DNA from: Candidatus Villigracilis adiacens
GTDB lineage: Bacteria; Chloroflexota; Anaerolineae; Anaerolineales; Villigracilaceae
DNA: 64,000 bases
Assembly: GCA_016703605.1 (NCBI GenBank)
Contig: JADJBU010000024.1
Location: 9,615 to 73,614, forward strand
Direction of reading: 5' to 3'
Position numbers and translations under genes: made by a program
Shown: positions 41,949 through 49,979 of the stretch, in pieces
Numbering within the stretch: position 1 is the stretch's first letter
Layout of the letters: each line of letters starts with the position of its first letter
The notes under the pieces: model-generated
The model's input: the letters and a program-made list of their open reading frames with translations, nothing else
Told to the model about the DNA's origin: nothing
Database searches by the model: none

Positions 41949-42067
41949 ACTCACCTTACGCGGAGAGTGCGTCGTACCGGCCAGAAACAGATGGGTCTCA
42001 CGAGAAGATTCGCCCTGTTTGCTGGACACTCTGACCCGTTTGGTGCGACACACTGCGTAACGTCAGT
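41949..42067. mobile_element. MITE, ACTCACC-family (119 bp)
   Basis: Left end ACTCACCTTACGC and right end GCGTAACGTCAGT are inverted repeats (11 of 13 positions). A perfect 5-bp target duplication AATTT flanks it. Confidence 0.8.
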
Positions 42068-42090
42068 AATTTACATTTGGAGGTAGTGTT

Positions 42091-42369
42091 ATGAATCTTT
42101 TTGCGATCTTTGTATGGGTGGTCTTCGGCGCGATTGCGGGCTGGGTCGCCAGCCTGATCATGAAGACCGACCGTCAGATGGGCGCGCTCGCCAACATTCT
42201 CGTCGGCATTGCGGGCGCATTCATCGGCGGCTTCATCATGGAGAATTTCTTCGGGCAGCCCGGTGTGACCGGGTTCAATTTTTACAGTTTCCTGGTTGCC
42301 ATCGGCGGCGCGGTCGTATTGATCTGGCTCGTCGGTTTGCTGCGCGGCGGCAGGCGCAGGCGGAGATAA
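42091..42369 (+). CDS. GlsB/YeaQ/YmgE-family stress membrane protein
   Basis: A 92-aa protein with three hydrophobic helices and Gly-rich turns (FGAIAGWVASLIMKTDRQMGALANILVGIAGAFIGGFIM), as in the transglycosylase-associated/GlsB family. A GGAGG lies 7 nt before ATG. A MITE occupies its leader, between promoter and gene. Confidence 0.88.
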   Translation: MNLFAIFVWVVFGAIAGWVASLIMKTDRQMGALANILVGIAGAFIGGFIMENFFGQPGVTGFNFYSFLVAIGGAVVLIWLVGLLRGGRRRRR

Positions 42370-42378
42370 TTCGGAAAT

Positions 42379-42414
42379 AAAAAGTCCCTGTCCTATGACA
42401 GGGACTTTTTATTT
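42379..42414. terminator. bidirectional terminator
   Basis: A 12-bp stem AAAGTCCCTGTC/GACAGGGACTTT with a 4-nt loop, A-run on the left and T-run on the right, between convergent genes. Confidence 0.9.
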
Positions 42415-43629
42415 AGGCGGCAGGATTTTCCCCATCACTTCCCCGAAGCCGATTCGATAACCGTCTCCCTGACAATAACCCTTCATCGTTATTGTGTCGC
42501 CGTCCTGCAAAAACGTCCGCGATTCGCCGCCGGGCAGGGCAATCGGTTTCTCGCCGCGCCAGGTCAACTCGAGCAGGGAGCCGTAACTGTCTTCGGTCGG
42601 TCCGCTGATCGTGCCGGTTCCGCACAGGTCGCCCGGGCGCATATTGCACCCGGTCACAGTATGGTGCGCCAGCATCTGCTCGAGGCCCCAATAAAGATAT
42701 TTCATATTTGAGCGGCTGATAATTTGCGGCGCGTCCATGCGGGCAGATTGCAGAGTCACCTCCAGCGTAATATCAAGCCCGTTTGCAGAATCAGACCCGA
42801 GGTAGGGAAGAGGCGCGGGGTCTTGTCCGGGTCCAGCCACACGGAACGGCTCCAGCGCATCCATCGTCACCACCCAGGGCGAGATGGAGGTTGCAAAATT
42901 TTTGGCGAGGAAGGGTCCCAGCGGCTGGTACTCCCAGGCTTGAATATCGCGCGCGCTCCAATCGTTTAATAAAACCATTCCAAAAATATGGTCGCGGGCA
43001 TCTTCAACCGCGATCGGTTTTCCCAGGTCGTTGCCCGTTCCCACAAAGAAACCCATTTCCAATTCAAAGTCCAACTGACGCGATGCGATAAACTCCGGCG
43101 GCGCATCCTTCGGCTTGACCTGCCCGCGCGGACGGACAACATCGGTTCCAGACAAAACAACCGAACTCGCGCGCCCGTGATACCCAACCGGCAGGTGAAG
43201 CCAATTCGGCATGAGCGCGTTTTCCCTGCCGCGAAACATGACGCCGACGTTCATGGCATGTTCCCTCGAAGCATAGAAATCGGTGTAATCGCCGATGTGG
43301 ACGGGGAGATGCATTTGCGCATCATGGATGGGGCGCAGCGCCTCTTTCTTAAGCGACGCCTGCTCCTCCCCCGCAAGCCTTATCAATCGCTGACGGATTT
43401 CCCGCCACACTCCGCGCCCCGCCGCCATGAAACGATTGAGCGATGCATCCGCAAAAAAGCCAAAATGTTTTCCAAAGGCGTTTTCCTCATCCAGCATGGC
43501 AAGGTCAATGACAAAATCGCCCAGGCGCGCGCCCGCCCGCGGGCTGGGATTCTCTGCTGTGGAGAAGATTCCATACGGCAGGTTTTGAATGGGGAAATTT
43601 GAATCAGGATGGATTTCGACTAAGGACAT
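42409..43629 (-). CDS. fahA: fumarylacetoacetase
   Basis: A 406-aa FAH enzyme that cleaves 4-fumarylacetoacetate to fumarate and acetoacetate, the last step of tyrosine/homogentisate breakdown (EC 3.7.1.2). The N-terminal SH3-like domain (NFPIQNLPYGIFSTAENPSPRAGARLGDFVIDL) and the catalytic beta-roll are complete; DFYASREHAMNVG, HLPVGYHGRASSVV and LDFELEMGFFVGTGNDLG provide metal and substrate ligands. No other homogentisate-pathway gene is adjacent. A stop codon overlaps the terminator. Confidence 0.92.
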   Translation of the reverse strand: MSLVEIHPDSNFPIQNLPYGIFSTAENPSPRAGARLGDFVIDLAMLDEENAFGKHFGFFADASLNRFMAAGRGVWREIRQRLIRLAGEEQASLKKEALRPIHDAQMHLPVHIGDYTDFYASREHAMNVGVMFRGRENALMPNWLHLPVGYHGRASSVVLSGTDVVRPRGQVKPKDAPPEFIASRQLDFELEMGFFVGTGNDLGKPIAVEDARDHIFGMVLLNDWSARDIQAWEYQPLGPFLAKNFATSISPWVVTMDALEPFRVAGPGQDPAPLPYLGSDSANGLDITLEVTLQSARMDAPQIISRSNMKYLYWGLEQMLAHHTVTGCNMRPGDLCGTGTISGPTEDSYGSLLELTWRGEKPIALPGGESRTFLQDGDTITMKGYCQGDGYRIGFGEVMGKILPPK

Positions 43630-43684
43630 GGAGGCACCTTTTTATAAAATGTAGGTCACACTTGCAGCGTGACAGCTATTAATA

Positions 43685-43954
43685 ACTCACCTTACGCAGT
43701 TCTCCCTTCAGATTGTCACCCTGAGTGGAGCGAAGGGTCTCTGGGACAGTCGTAGAGCTGCTTCGCTTCGCTCCAAAGAAACAAGGGGTTTTCAAACCCA
43801 TTTGCCGCAGATTTCGCAGATTGACGCGGATTTTTAAAAACAATTCGCGAAAATTCTCGCGTAATCCGCGGCTGAATCTCTTGTTTCCTTCTCTTGGAAC
43901 GGCGTTCTTTCCCGCCGTGGACTTACTCAGCATGACATCGCGCGTAAGGTGAGT
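43685..43954. mobile_element. MITE, ACTCACC-family, long copy (270 bp)
   Basis: Perfect 13-bp terminal inverted repeats ACTCACCTTACGC/GCGTAAGGTGAGT and a perfect 5-bp target duplication TAATA (43680-43684, 43955-43959). It fills the interval between two minus-strand genes and contains part of the TGTCACCCTGAG core. Confidence 0.88.
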
Positions 43955-43983
43955 TAATAAATATGGCGGGCTGAAAGCCTGCC

Positions 43984-44910
43984 CTACAATAAATTCAAAT
44001 TCTGCAGATCTTCCTTTGGCTCGTCGAAGCTGCAACTGCCAAAGGATGTGGCAAACAGACGCGCCTTCTGAATCTCCAAATTGGCTACACGCAAACCCTT
44101 CCATTCAAAGCCGATTTCATCGAAAATAAAGTTTTCGGCTTGTTCGTCTTCCAAAATGGATTGGGTCTCTGCCTGCGAAAGTCCATTCGAATACGCCAAG
44201 ACCCCCGCCCCAAAGACGTTGAGGAAACCATGCATTTTGGCGTTGACGCCTTCGTTGAAATGCCTGATCGGATGGTGAAGTCCCGCTGTGCATTTGAGCG
44301 GCACGCCCGCTTCGCGGGTTTGGATGACCGCCCAGGCAACCTGCTCAATGGACGGAAAGGCGTCTGCGGTCACGCCGCCGGTGCGAAGTTTGAAGCCAAC
44401 GTGTTTATCCTTCACCTTCCGCAGGGCTCGCAGTAATTTTTCAGCGCGGTCCCGCCATCCTTCGCCAAATGGGCACTCAAAGAAAACTGTGATGCCGTTC
44501 CTGTTCAAAGCGTCAGCGGTACGGGTGACGATGTCGTTGGCGGCAAACTTTTCGGTCAGGGAAGAGGCGGGCAGGGCAACTTCGCACATGTCCACGACGG
44601 CGTTTTTGCGGGCGTCGCTAAAGGCGCGGATGTCGGCGATATCCAGGTTTAGGTTGGCAAGGAATTCATCCGCCACCCTGCCGCCGCGCCCCAGGGTGGT
44701 GAAGGACAGTTTTTTGTCAAAAGCGGGCAGCTCGCCCAGGCGTTTTGCAGGGAGGACAAAGCGGGAAAGCATCCACGCCTGCGGGTCAGATTGATAGACG
44801 GCAAAATTTTTGAAGGCGTCTCTCAGGGATAAATTCGCGGGGGGATAGATTCCCGCGTAATCCAAAATCTGCGACATGAATAGTCGAAACGGCGTTTTCA
44901 GAGAATTCAT
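43984..44910 (-). CDS. conserved-looking soluble protein of unknown function
   Basis: A 308-aa protein without a recognised family. Alternating strand/helix segments (KHVGFKLRTGGVTADAFPS, VPLKCTAGLHHPIRHF) suggest a TIM-barrel-like fold, but no catalytic motif was identified. TATAAT lies exactly 6 nt before ATG 44910, so it is another likely leaderless gene. It is upstream of fahA in the same orientation but separated by the 270-bp MITE. Confidence 0.7.
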   Translation of the reverse strand: MNSLKTPFRLFMSQILDYAGIYPPANLSLRDAFKNFAVYQSDPQAWMLSRFVLPAKRLGELPAFDKKLSFTTLGRGGRVADEFLANLNLDIADIRAFSDARKNAVVDMCEVALPASSLTEKFAANDIVTRTADALNRNGITVFFECPFGEGWRDRAEKLLRALRKVKDKHVGFKLRTGGVTADAFPSIEQVAWAVIQTREAGVPLKCTAGLHHPIRHFNEGVNAKMHGFLNVFGAGVLAYSNGLSQAETQSILEDEQAENFIFDEIGFEWKGLRVANLEIQKARLFATSFGSCSFDEPKEDLQNLNLL

Positions 44911-44916
44911 ATCCGT

Positions 44917-44933
44917 ATTATAGCGGGTAAAAT
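44917..44933. promoter_or_regulatory. divergent -10 boxes
   Basis: Minus strand: TATAAT (44922-44917) 6 nt before ATG 44910. Plus strand: TAAAAT (44928-44933) 10 nt before ATG 44944. Confidence 0.55.
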
Positions 44934-44943
44934 TGAGACCGCC

Positions 44944-45854
44944 ATGCCACGCCTGTTCATCCCCGGTAAAAATGCGGAAGAATACCGCTCCATCCTGGAG
45001 GGAGCCGGTCTGCCGAATCTCAGCCTTGATCCCGCGCCGACAGCGGAAACGGAAATCGTCTTTGGCTCCCCGACTCTGATCCGCGACGCGCTGGCGGAAT
45101 TACCCAACCTGCGCTGGGCGCAGGCTTCGTGGGCGGGCGTCGAGCCATTGCTGGGCCCGTCGCTTCGCAGGGATTATTTGTTGACCAATGCGCGGGGCGT
45201 GTTCGGCGGGTTGATGTCGGAATTTGTCCTTGGGTACCTGCTCGCGCATGAGCGAAAGATCCTTGAGCGGGCTGAAGCGCAGAAGGATAAGATATGGGAT
45301 GCGTCGCTGACGGGTCAACTGCGCGGGAAGACGATCGGGCTGCTCGGCGTCGGTTCGATCGGCGCGGAGGTGGCGCGGACGGCAAAATTCCTCGGCATGA
45401 CCGTGCATGGGTATACGAGGGGAAGTGAGACAAGTAAACAGGTAGACAGGTATTTTCATGGGAATGATTTGCTTGAATTTGCCAACGGGCTGGATTATTT
45501 GGTAAACATTTTGCCAAACACGAAAGAGACGCTCAAAATCGTGGATGAAAAGGTTCTGAACGCCCTGCCTGCTCATGCTGTCTTTGTGAATGTCGGCCGT
45601 GGTTCAGCGGTGGATGAGTCTGCGTTGTTGAGGGTGTTGGAAGAAAATAAACTTGCGGGCGCAGTTCTGGATGTCTTTGAACAGGAGCCTTTGCCGAAGG
45701 AGCATCCATTTTGGGAGACGCCGAATCTGAAGATGACCTTCCACACATCCGCGCCGAGTTTGCCGGGGGATATTGCAGGGGTGTTCATCGAAAATTACCG
45801 GCTTTATATTGAGGGAAAGCCATTGAAGTATGTAGTGGATTTTGAGAGAGGGTA

Positions 45855-45855
<1 letters not shown>
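44944..45855 (+). CDS. D-2-hydroxyacid dehydrogenase
   Basis: A 303-aa NAD(P)-dependent dehydrogenase. The Rossmann motif is GLLGVGSIG (132-140) and the catalytic triad is Arg219 (NVGRGSAVDE), Glu248 (FEQEPLP) and His267 (FHTSAP). Residues 161-169 (SETSKQVDRY) are encoded by an octamer repeat (45426-45452) placed just after the second Rossmann strand, where the cofactor ribose is usually selected, so cofactor preference may be affected. It is glyoxylate/hydroxypyruvate reductase-like; substrate not certain. Confidence 0.88.
45426..45452. repeat. octamer repeat inside the dehydrogenase gene
   Basis: GTAAACAG, GTAGACAG, GTA preceded by a partial unit; same family as 18319-18414 and 36784-36904, encoding SKQVDRY. 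Confidence 0.65.
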
Positions 45856-45927
<72 letters not shown>

Positions 45928-45931
<4 letters not shown>

Positions 45932-46875
45932 GTGTTTCCTTACAAGATATTCAACAAGCCGCACAGCGGATCAAGCCATACGCGCACCGCACGCCGGTGA
46001 TGACGAATGAGAGCTTGAATCGACGGGTTGGGGCGCAGGTATTTATGAAATGCGAAAACTTGCAAAAGGTTGGCGCGTTCAAATTTCGCGGGGCGTCAAA
46101 CGCGGTCTGGTCGTTGACGGATGAAGGGGCGGCGCGGGGCGTGGTCACCCACTCGTCTGGGAATCATGCGCAGGCGCTGGCGCTGGCGGCGAAGATGCGC
46201 GGAATTCCGGCGTATATCGTCATGCCGGATAACGCGCCGCAGGTGAAGAAGAATGCCGTGGCGGGTTACGGCGGTCAGATCACATTTTGCGAGCCGACGC
46301 TCGAGGCGCGGGAAAGCACGATGGAGAAGATCAGGCAAGGCACGGGCGCGACCGTTGTCCATCCCTATGACGATGAGCGCGTGATCGCCGGTCAGGGGAC
46401 TGCGGCGCTGGAACTATTGGAGGACATCCCCAACCTGGATGCGATCATCGCCCCGGTCGGCGGCGGCGGTTTGCTGGGCGGGACATCCATTGCCGCAACT
46501 GAAATGAAGAAGGGAATCCGGGTCATTGCCGCGGAGCCGGAAATGGCAGACGACGCCCAGCGCTCGCTGAAGGCGGGCGGGATCGTGCCGTCGCTGAACC
46601 CGAAAACGGTTGCGGATGGATTATTGACTTCGCTGGGGCAACTGACCTTTCCCATCATCCAAGAGCGCGTCGAACAGATCGTCACTGTGAGCGAAGCAGG
46701 GATCATCGAGTCGATGAAGTTCGTGTGGGAACGGGCAAAGATCGTCATCGAGCCGTCGGCGGCGACGGTCATCGCGGTGTTGTGGGAGAAGAAGGTTAAT
46801 CTGAGCGGTTTGAATATAGGGGTGATTCTGAGCGGCGGGAATGTAGACCTGGAACGGCTTCCCTGGCAAAAGTAA
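45928..46875 (+). CDS. threonine dehydratase / serine racemase-like PLP enzyme
   Basis: A 315-aa fold-type II PLP enzyme. The Schiff-base lysine is Lys52 in AFKFRGA, followed by SSGNHAQALALAAK and the phosphate loop GGGGLL. It lacks a C-terminal regulatory domain, so it resembles catabolic threonine ammonia-lyase, serine dehydratase or serine racemase. Both candidate starts (GTG 45925, ATG 45928) and the GGAGA that precedes them lie inside the heptamer array. Confidence 0.87.
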
Positions 46876-46956
46876 AAGGGATCAGAATTAATCCCGTTTC
46901 TGGTCACAGGGGGAATTTGCCGCGGGTTATCGAGGATTTAAGGAACACGTTCCCAG

Positions 46957-46995
46957 AAAGAACGAGCCCTGCTTGTCGCAAGGCTCGTTTTCTTT
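46957..46995. terminator. bidirectional terminator
   Basis: AACGAGCC/GGCTCGTT stem followed by TTCTTT on the plus strand and preceded by AGAAAG for the minus strand, between convergent genes. Confidence 0.75.
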
Positions 46996-46999
46996 CAGG

Positions 47000-47437
47000 T
47001 CACTGCCCGCCCCCGGTGATGTAATGTTCCAACTGCGCGATCATTGACTTTTGCACGTCAATGACCTCCTTTAATACGTCGCGGATGGAGATCAAGCCGA
47101 GCAATTCCCTGCCGTCGTAAACGGGCAGGTGGCGGATGTTCTTTTCGATCATCAGGGACATGCATTCTTCCAATGGCTGCCCCGCCTCGACCGAGATCAA
47201 CTTCGAGGTCATGATCTCGCTGACCTTTGCCGTCCTGGCTGAACGGTTCGCCAGGTCCAGTTTTCGCACACAGTCGCGCTCGGAAATAATGCCGTCGATC
47301 TTCTTCCCCGAGACCACCATCAACGCTCCCGTGTTATGTTTTGCCATCAGGCTCAACGCTTCGTGGACAGTTGCATCGGGCGAAACGGAAAAAATTTCAC
47401 TGCCTTTTTTTCGGATCATATCGCGCACGGTGGACAT
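47000..47437 (-). CDS. two-CBS-domain protein
   Basis: A 145-aa protein made of a pair of CBS domains (VHEALSLMAKHNTGALMVVSGKKIDGIISERDCVRKL and LEECMSLMIEKNIRHLPVYDGRELLGLISIRDVLK), an adenosyl-ligand sensor module. AAGGAG precedes the start. Target unknown. Confidence 0.9.
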   Translation of the reverse strand: MSTVRDMIRKKGSEIFSVSPDATVHEALSLMAKHNTGALMVVSGKKIDGIISERDCVRKLDLANRSARTAKVSEIMTSKLISVEAGQPLEECMSLMIEKNIRHLPVYDGRELLGLISIRDVLKEVIDVQKSMIAQLEHYITGGGQ

Positions 47438-47581
47438 GGGTCTGCTCCTTGGCGTGGATTGATTTTGGCTCAGGCAAGCGTGAGCGTCTCCAGGGGTGCG
47501 GCGGCGCTTCGTTTGGGTGAGCCTTGGATTTTACACAGTATAGACAAGATTCACGGGAAAGGCAAGCAGGCGAAACCCCGG

Positions 47582-47614
47582 AAAAAAATAAGACCGCCTT
47601 CGGGTAAGGCGGTC
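47582..47614 (-). terminator. terminator of the tRNA gene
   Basis: On the minus strand a GACCGCCTT/AAGGCGGTC stem is followed by a T-rich tract, about 16 nt after the tRNA. Confidence 0.85.
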
Positions 47615-47629
47615 CACTTAATAAGGCTG

Positions 47630-47704
47630 TCGGGGTGCGGGGATTTGAACCCCGGACCTCACGGACCCGAACCGTGCGCTCTACCGGTCTGAGCCACACC
47701 CCGA
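47630..47704 (-). tRNA. tRNA-Pro (anticodon CGG)
   Basis: A 75-nt cloverleaf: acceptor TCGGGGT/ACCCCGA, D-arm with GGTAGAGC, anticodon loop TTCGGGT (CGG) and T-arm GGTTCAAATCC. CCA is not encoded. Confidence 0.95.
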
Positions 47705-47804
47705 TTTGACAGCGGGCAGATTATACCATCCGGGATTATTTTGGCAAGGGAAATTTCAGCAGGGCAAGGGCGTCTGTATGGAATGAATCCGCGCCTTGGG
47801 TAAA

Positions 47805-48350
47805 TCATTGAAAAGTTTGCGCCGCGCTCCGCCGATGCCAAAGTCGGCCTTGCTTGCGTTGGACATCGTACAAACTGACCAGCCGGGCAACCAGAATGGC
47901 TACATACAACACGCCGATGGTGACTCCGATTCCCGCCAGCGTCCGCGCCCACATGCGGCCGCCGTAGCCCGCGGCGCTGAGGAGAATCAGGCTGTAATAG
48001 ACGAACTGCTGCCATGAGACTGGGTCGCGGGTGGTGTTATCCAGGCAGGAGCCGGGGGCGGCGGTTTCCAATATGCCGTAGATGGGGACGAAGAAGATAG
48101 ATGATCTGGGATGGTAACTGCTCAGCCTGTCATTTCGACGAGCGCGAGCGAGGAGAAATCTTGCGCAACTTTGAGAAAGGTTTCTCGTGGCGCCTCGCGC
48201 CACTCGAAATGACAGGGCAGGGAAGTGAATTGGCTGAGCAGTTACCTGGGATGCCGCATTGTTCCCATCTGTGATGAGATAGAGCATATTCAACAAGACG
48301 ATGAACACCAGGTCGTAAACCGCGCGTCCTTTAACCGCGTCCTTTTTCAT
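47805..48350 (-). CDS. small membrane protein gene interrupted by a MITE
   Basis: The open frame of 181 aa has an N-terminal hydrophobic helix (DLVFIVLLNMLYLI), a 45-residue stretch translated from the MITE 48114-48245 (QVTAQPIHF...RLSSYHP), and a C-terminal part with three hydrophobic segments (FVYYSLILLSAAGYG, LAGIGVTIGVLYVAILVARLVSL). If the MITE plus one target duplication (140 bp) are removed, the two real parts are out of frame. So either the insertion bridges an older frameshift or the gene is inactive. Family not recognised. Confidence 0.5.
   Translation of the reverse strand: MKKDAVKGRAVYDLVFIVLLNMLYLITDGNNAASQVTAQPIHFPALSFRVARGATRNLSQSCARFLLARARRNDRLSSYHPRSSIFFVPIYGILETAAPGSCLDNTTRDPVSWQQFVYYSLILLSAAGYGGRMWARTLAGIGVTIGVLYVAILVARLVSLYDVQRKQGRLWHRRSAAQTFQ
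48114..48245. mobile_element. MITE, GTAA-family (132 bp), intact
   Basis: Perfect 14-bp terminal inverted repeats GTAACTGCTCAGCC/GGCTGAGCAGTTAC and a perfect 8-bp target duplication CTGGGATG (48106-48113, 48246-48253). No ORF; probably mobilised in trans by an IS66-type transposase. Confidence 0.92.
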
Positions 48351-48371
48351 GGGCAGGGTTTTACCAAAACA

Positions 48372-48403
48372 AAAACTCCGGGGTATTCATTCACCGGAGT
48401 TTT
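48372..48403 (-). terminator. terminator downstream of nuoN
   Basis: AAAACTCCGG/CCGGAGTTTT stem with T residues on the minus strand, 17 bp after the nuoN stop: the end of the complex I operon. Confidence 0.8.
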
Positions 48404-48419
48404 ATTCTCATTGTTCAAT

Positions 48420-49865
48420 TTATCTTAATACGGCTGTATACGCCAGCATAAAAAGGAACTGCGGAACCAGGCTGGCTGCCACAGTAATGACCGCGGTAAT
48501 GCTGGTTGTAAAGCCCAGCCACGGTTCGCGTTCGACCTCGGGATCGCCTTCCTTCATGTACATGTTGACGACGACACGCAGGTAGTAATATGCGGAGATC
48601 AGGGATGTCACCACGCCGATGAGGGCGAGACCGGGGAATCCGCCAGCGAGGGCGGAGCGGAAGAGGTAGAACTTCCCCACCATGCCAAGGGTCGGAGGGA
48701 AGCCGATGAGGGAGAGCATGAAGATGGTCATGGCAACGGCGAGGGCGGGATATTTTTTTGCCAAACCAGCATAGTCTTCGATCTCGAGTCCCTTGCCTTC
48801 GGCTTTTTCGAGGGCGATGACCACACCCCAGGAACCAAAGTTACTGAGAGCATATGCCGCGAGATAGAACAAGCCTGCGGCAACCGCAACAGGGGCGACT
48901 TTCTCATTCCCATAGGGGACGAACGCCATGAGAATGTAACCCGCATGGGCGATCGCAGAATACGCCAACATGCGTTTGATATTCGTCTGCGAGATGGCGG
49001 TGAGATTGCCGACGATCATGGTCAAGGCGGAGAGCGCCCAGAGGATGTCGGTCAGGTCGGAGGCGATGGCGGGGAATGCCGTGCTGAACACGCGGAACAA
49101 TGCCACGAAACCGGCGATCTTTGCACCGGCTGCCATGAAGGCGGTGACGGAAGTCGGTGCGCCCTGGTAGACATCGGGAGTCCACATGTGGAATGGGACG
49201 GCGGCAACTTTGAAGCCAAACCCTACCAGGAGAAGCGCAGCCCCAATGGTGAGGAGCAGGCCCGAGGTCGAACCCGAAGCGGACTGGGCGAAGATACTGA
49301 CCAAATGGGTGGAACCCGTCGCGCCGAAGATCAAAGCGGTTCCGTAGACGACAAATCCGCTGGCGAATGCGCCGAGCAGGAAGTATTTGACGCCGGATTC
49401 TTCGGAGGTCAATTTGCGGGAGATGGCGGAGAGGACGTAGAGGGGGATGGAGAGCAGTTCGAGGGCGAGGAAGACGATGATGAGGTCGCTGGCTTGCGCC
49501 ATGAGCATCATGCCGGTCAGGCTGAATAGCAGGAGGGTGTAGTATTCGCCGCGTTCGATGCCCATGCGTTTGGTGTAGCCGTAGGCGAGGGCGATGCCGA
49601 ATAATCCGCTGGCAAGCAGGAGGATGTTGGCGAAGGTCGAGAAACCGTCGAGTGTGACCATGCCGCTGAAACCGGCGCTTTCGATGCCGGTTTGTGTAAC
49701 CGCATACCCAAGCGAGACGGCAATGCCCAACGCCGCAAGAAATGCAGTGATGCCTTTGCGCCCTCTTGGAATGAAGAGGTCAACAAGCAACAATACACAT
49801 GTCCAAACGGTAAGGATGAGATAGGGAAGGAGAGTGTAAAAGTCAGTGTAGGTAGGTTGCGTCAT
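48420..49865 (-). CDS. nuoN: NADH-quinone oxidoreductase subunit N
   Basis: A 481-aa antiporter-like proton-pumping subunit of complex I with about 14 helices. The conserved segments are AFASGFVVYGTALIFG, KVAAVPFHMWTPDVYQGAPT (Lys of the proton path) and NIKRMLAYSAIAHAGYILM. It is the last gene of the nuo operon. The gap to nuoM is filled by a palindromic repeat. Confidence 0.95.
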   Translation of the reverse strand: MTQPTYTDFYTLLPYLILTVWTCVLLLVDLFIPRGRKGITAFLAALGIAVSLGYAVTQTGIESAGFSGMVTLDGFSTFANILLLASGLFGIALAYGYTKRMGIERGEYYTLLLFSLTGMMLMAQASDLIIVFLALELLSIPLYVLSAISRKLTSEESGVKYFLLGAFASGFVVYGTALIFGATGSTHLVSIFAQSASGSTSGLLLTIGAALLLVGFGFKVAAVPFHMWTPDVYQGAPTSVTAFMAAGAKIAGFVALFRVFSTAFPAIASDLTDILWALSALTMIVGNLTAISQTNIKRMLAYSAIAHAGYILMAFVPYGNEKVAPVAVAAGLFYLAAYALSNFGSWGVVIALEKAEGKGLEIEDYAGLAKKYPALAVAMTIFMLSLIGFPPTLGMVGKFYLFRSALAGGFPGLALIGVVTSLISAYYYLRVVVNMYMKEGDPEVEREPWLGFTTSITAVITVAASLVPQFLFMLAYTAVLR

Positions 49866-49881
49866 GAACGCTCCAAGTCTC

Positions 49882-49972
49882 CGTCATTGTGAGGGCGATA
49901 GCCCAAAGCAATCTCTCACTATGGCACGAGATTGCTTCGTCGCGAAGAACAAGAGCGCTCCTCGCAATGACG
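49882..49972. repeat. palindromic repeat between nuoN and nuoM
   Basis: CGTCATTGTGAGG at the left pairs with CTCGCAATGACG at the right over 91 bp. A short relative is at 63176-63220 between nuoC and nuoB. Confidence 0.75.
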
Positions 49973-49979
49973 AAAAGAA

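Larger units (their letters stand above)
41694..42090. other. gene-free interval with promoters, hairpin and MITE
   Basis: No convincing gene. It holds a minus-strand -10 (41716-41721, for the glycosyltransferase), an inverted repeat TCTCCCGA/TCGGGAGA (41796-41824), a plus-strand TATAAT (41926-41931) and an ACTCACC-family MITE (41949-42067). Confidence 0.6.

Noticed and set aside
42409..44910. fahA and the 44910 gene as one homogentisate operon
   Set aside because: They are separated by a 270-bp MITE and the second protein matches no known enzyme of that pathway.
47438..47581. Additional tRNA or small gene upstream of the CBS gene
   Set aside because: No cloverleaf or frame with a ribosome-binding site was found; the stretch only holds the probable leader of the CBS gene.
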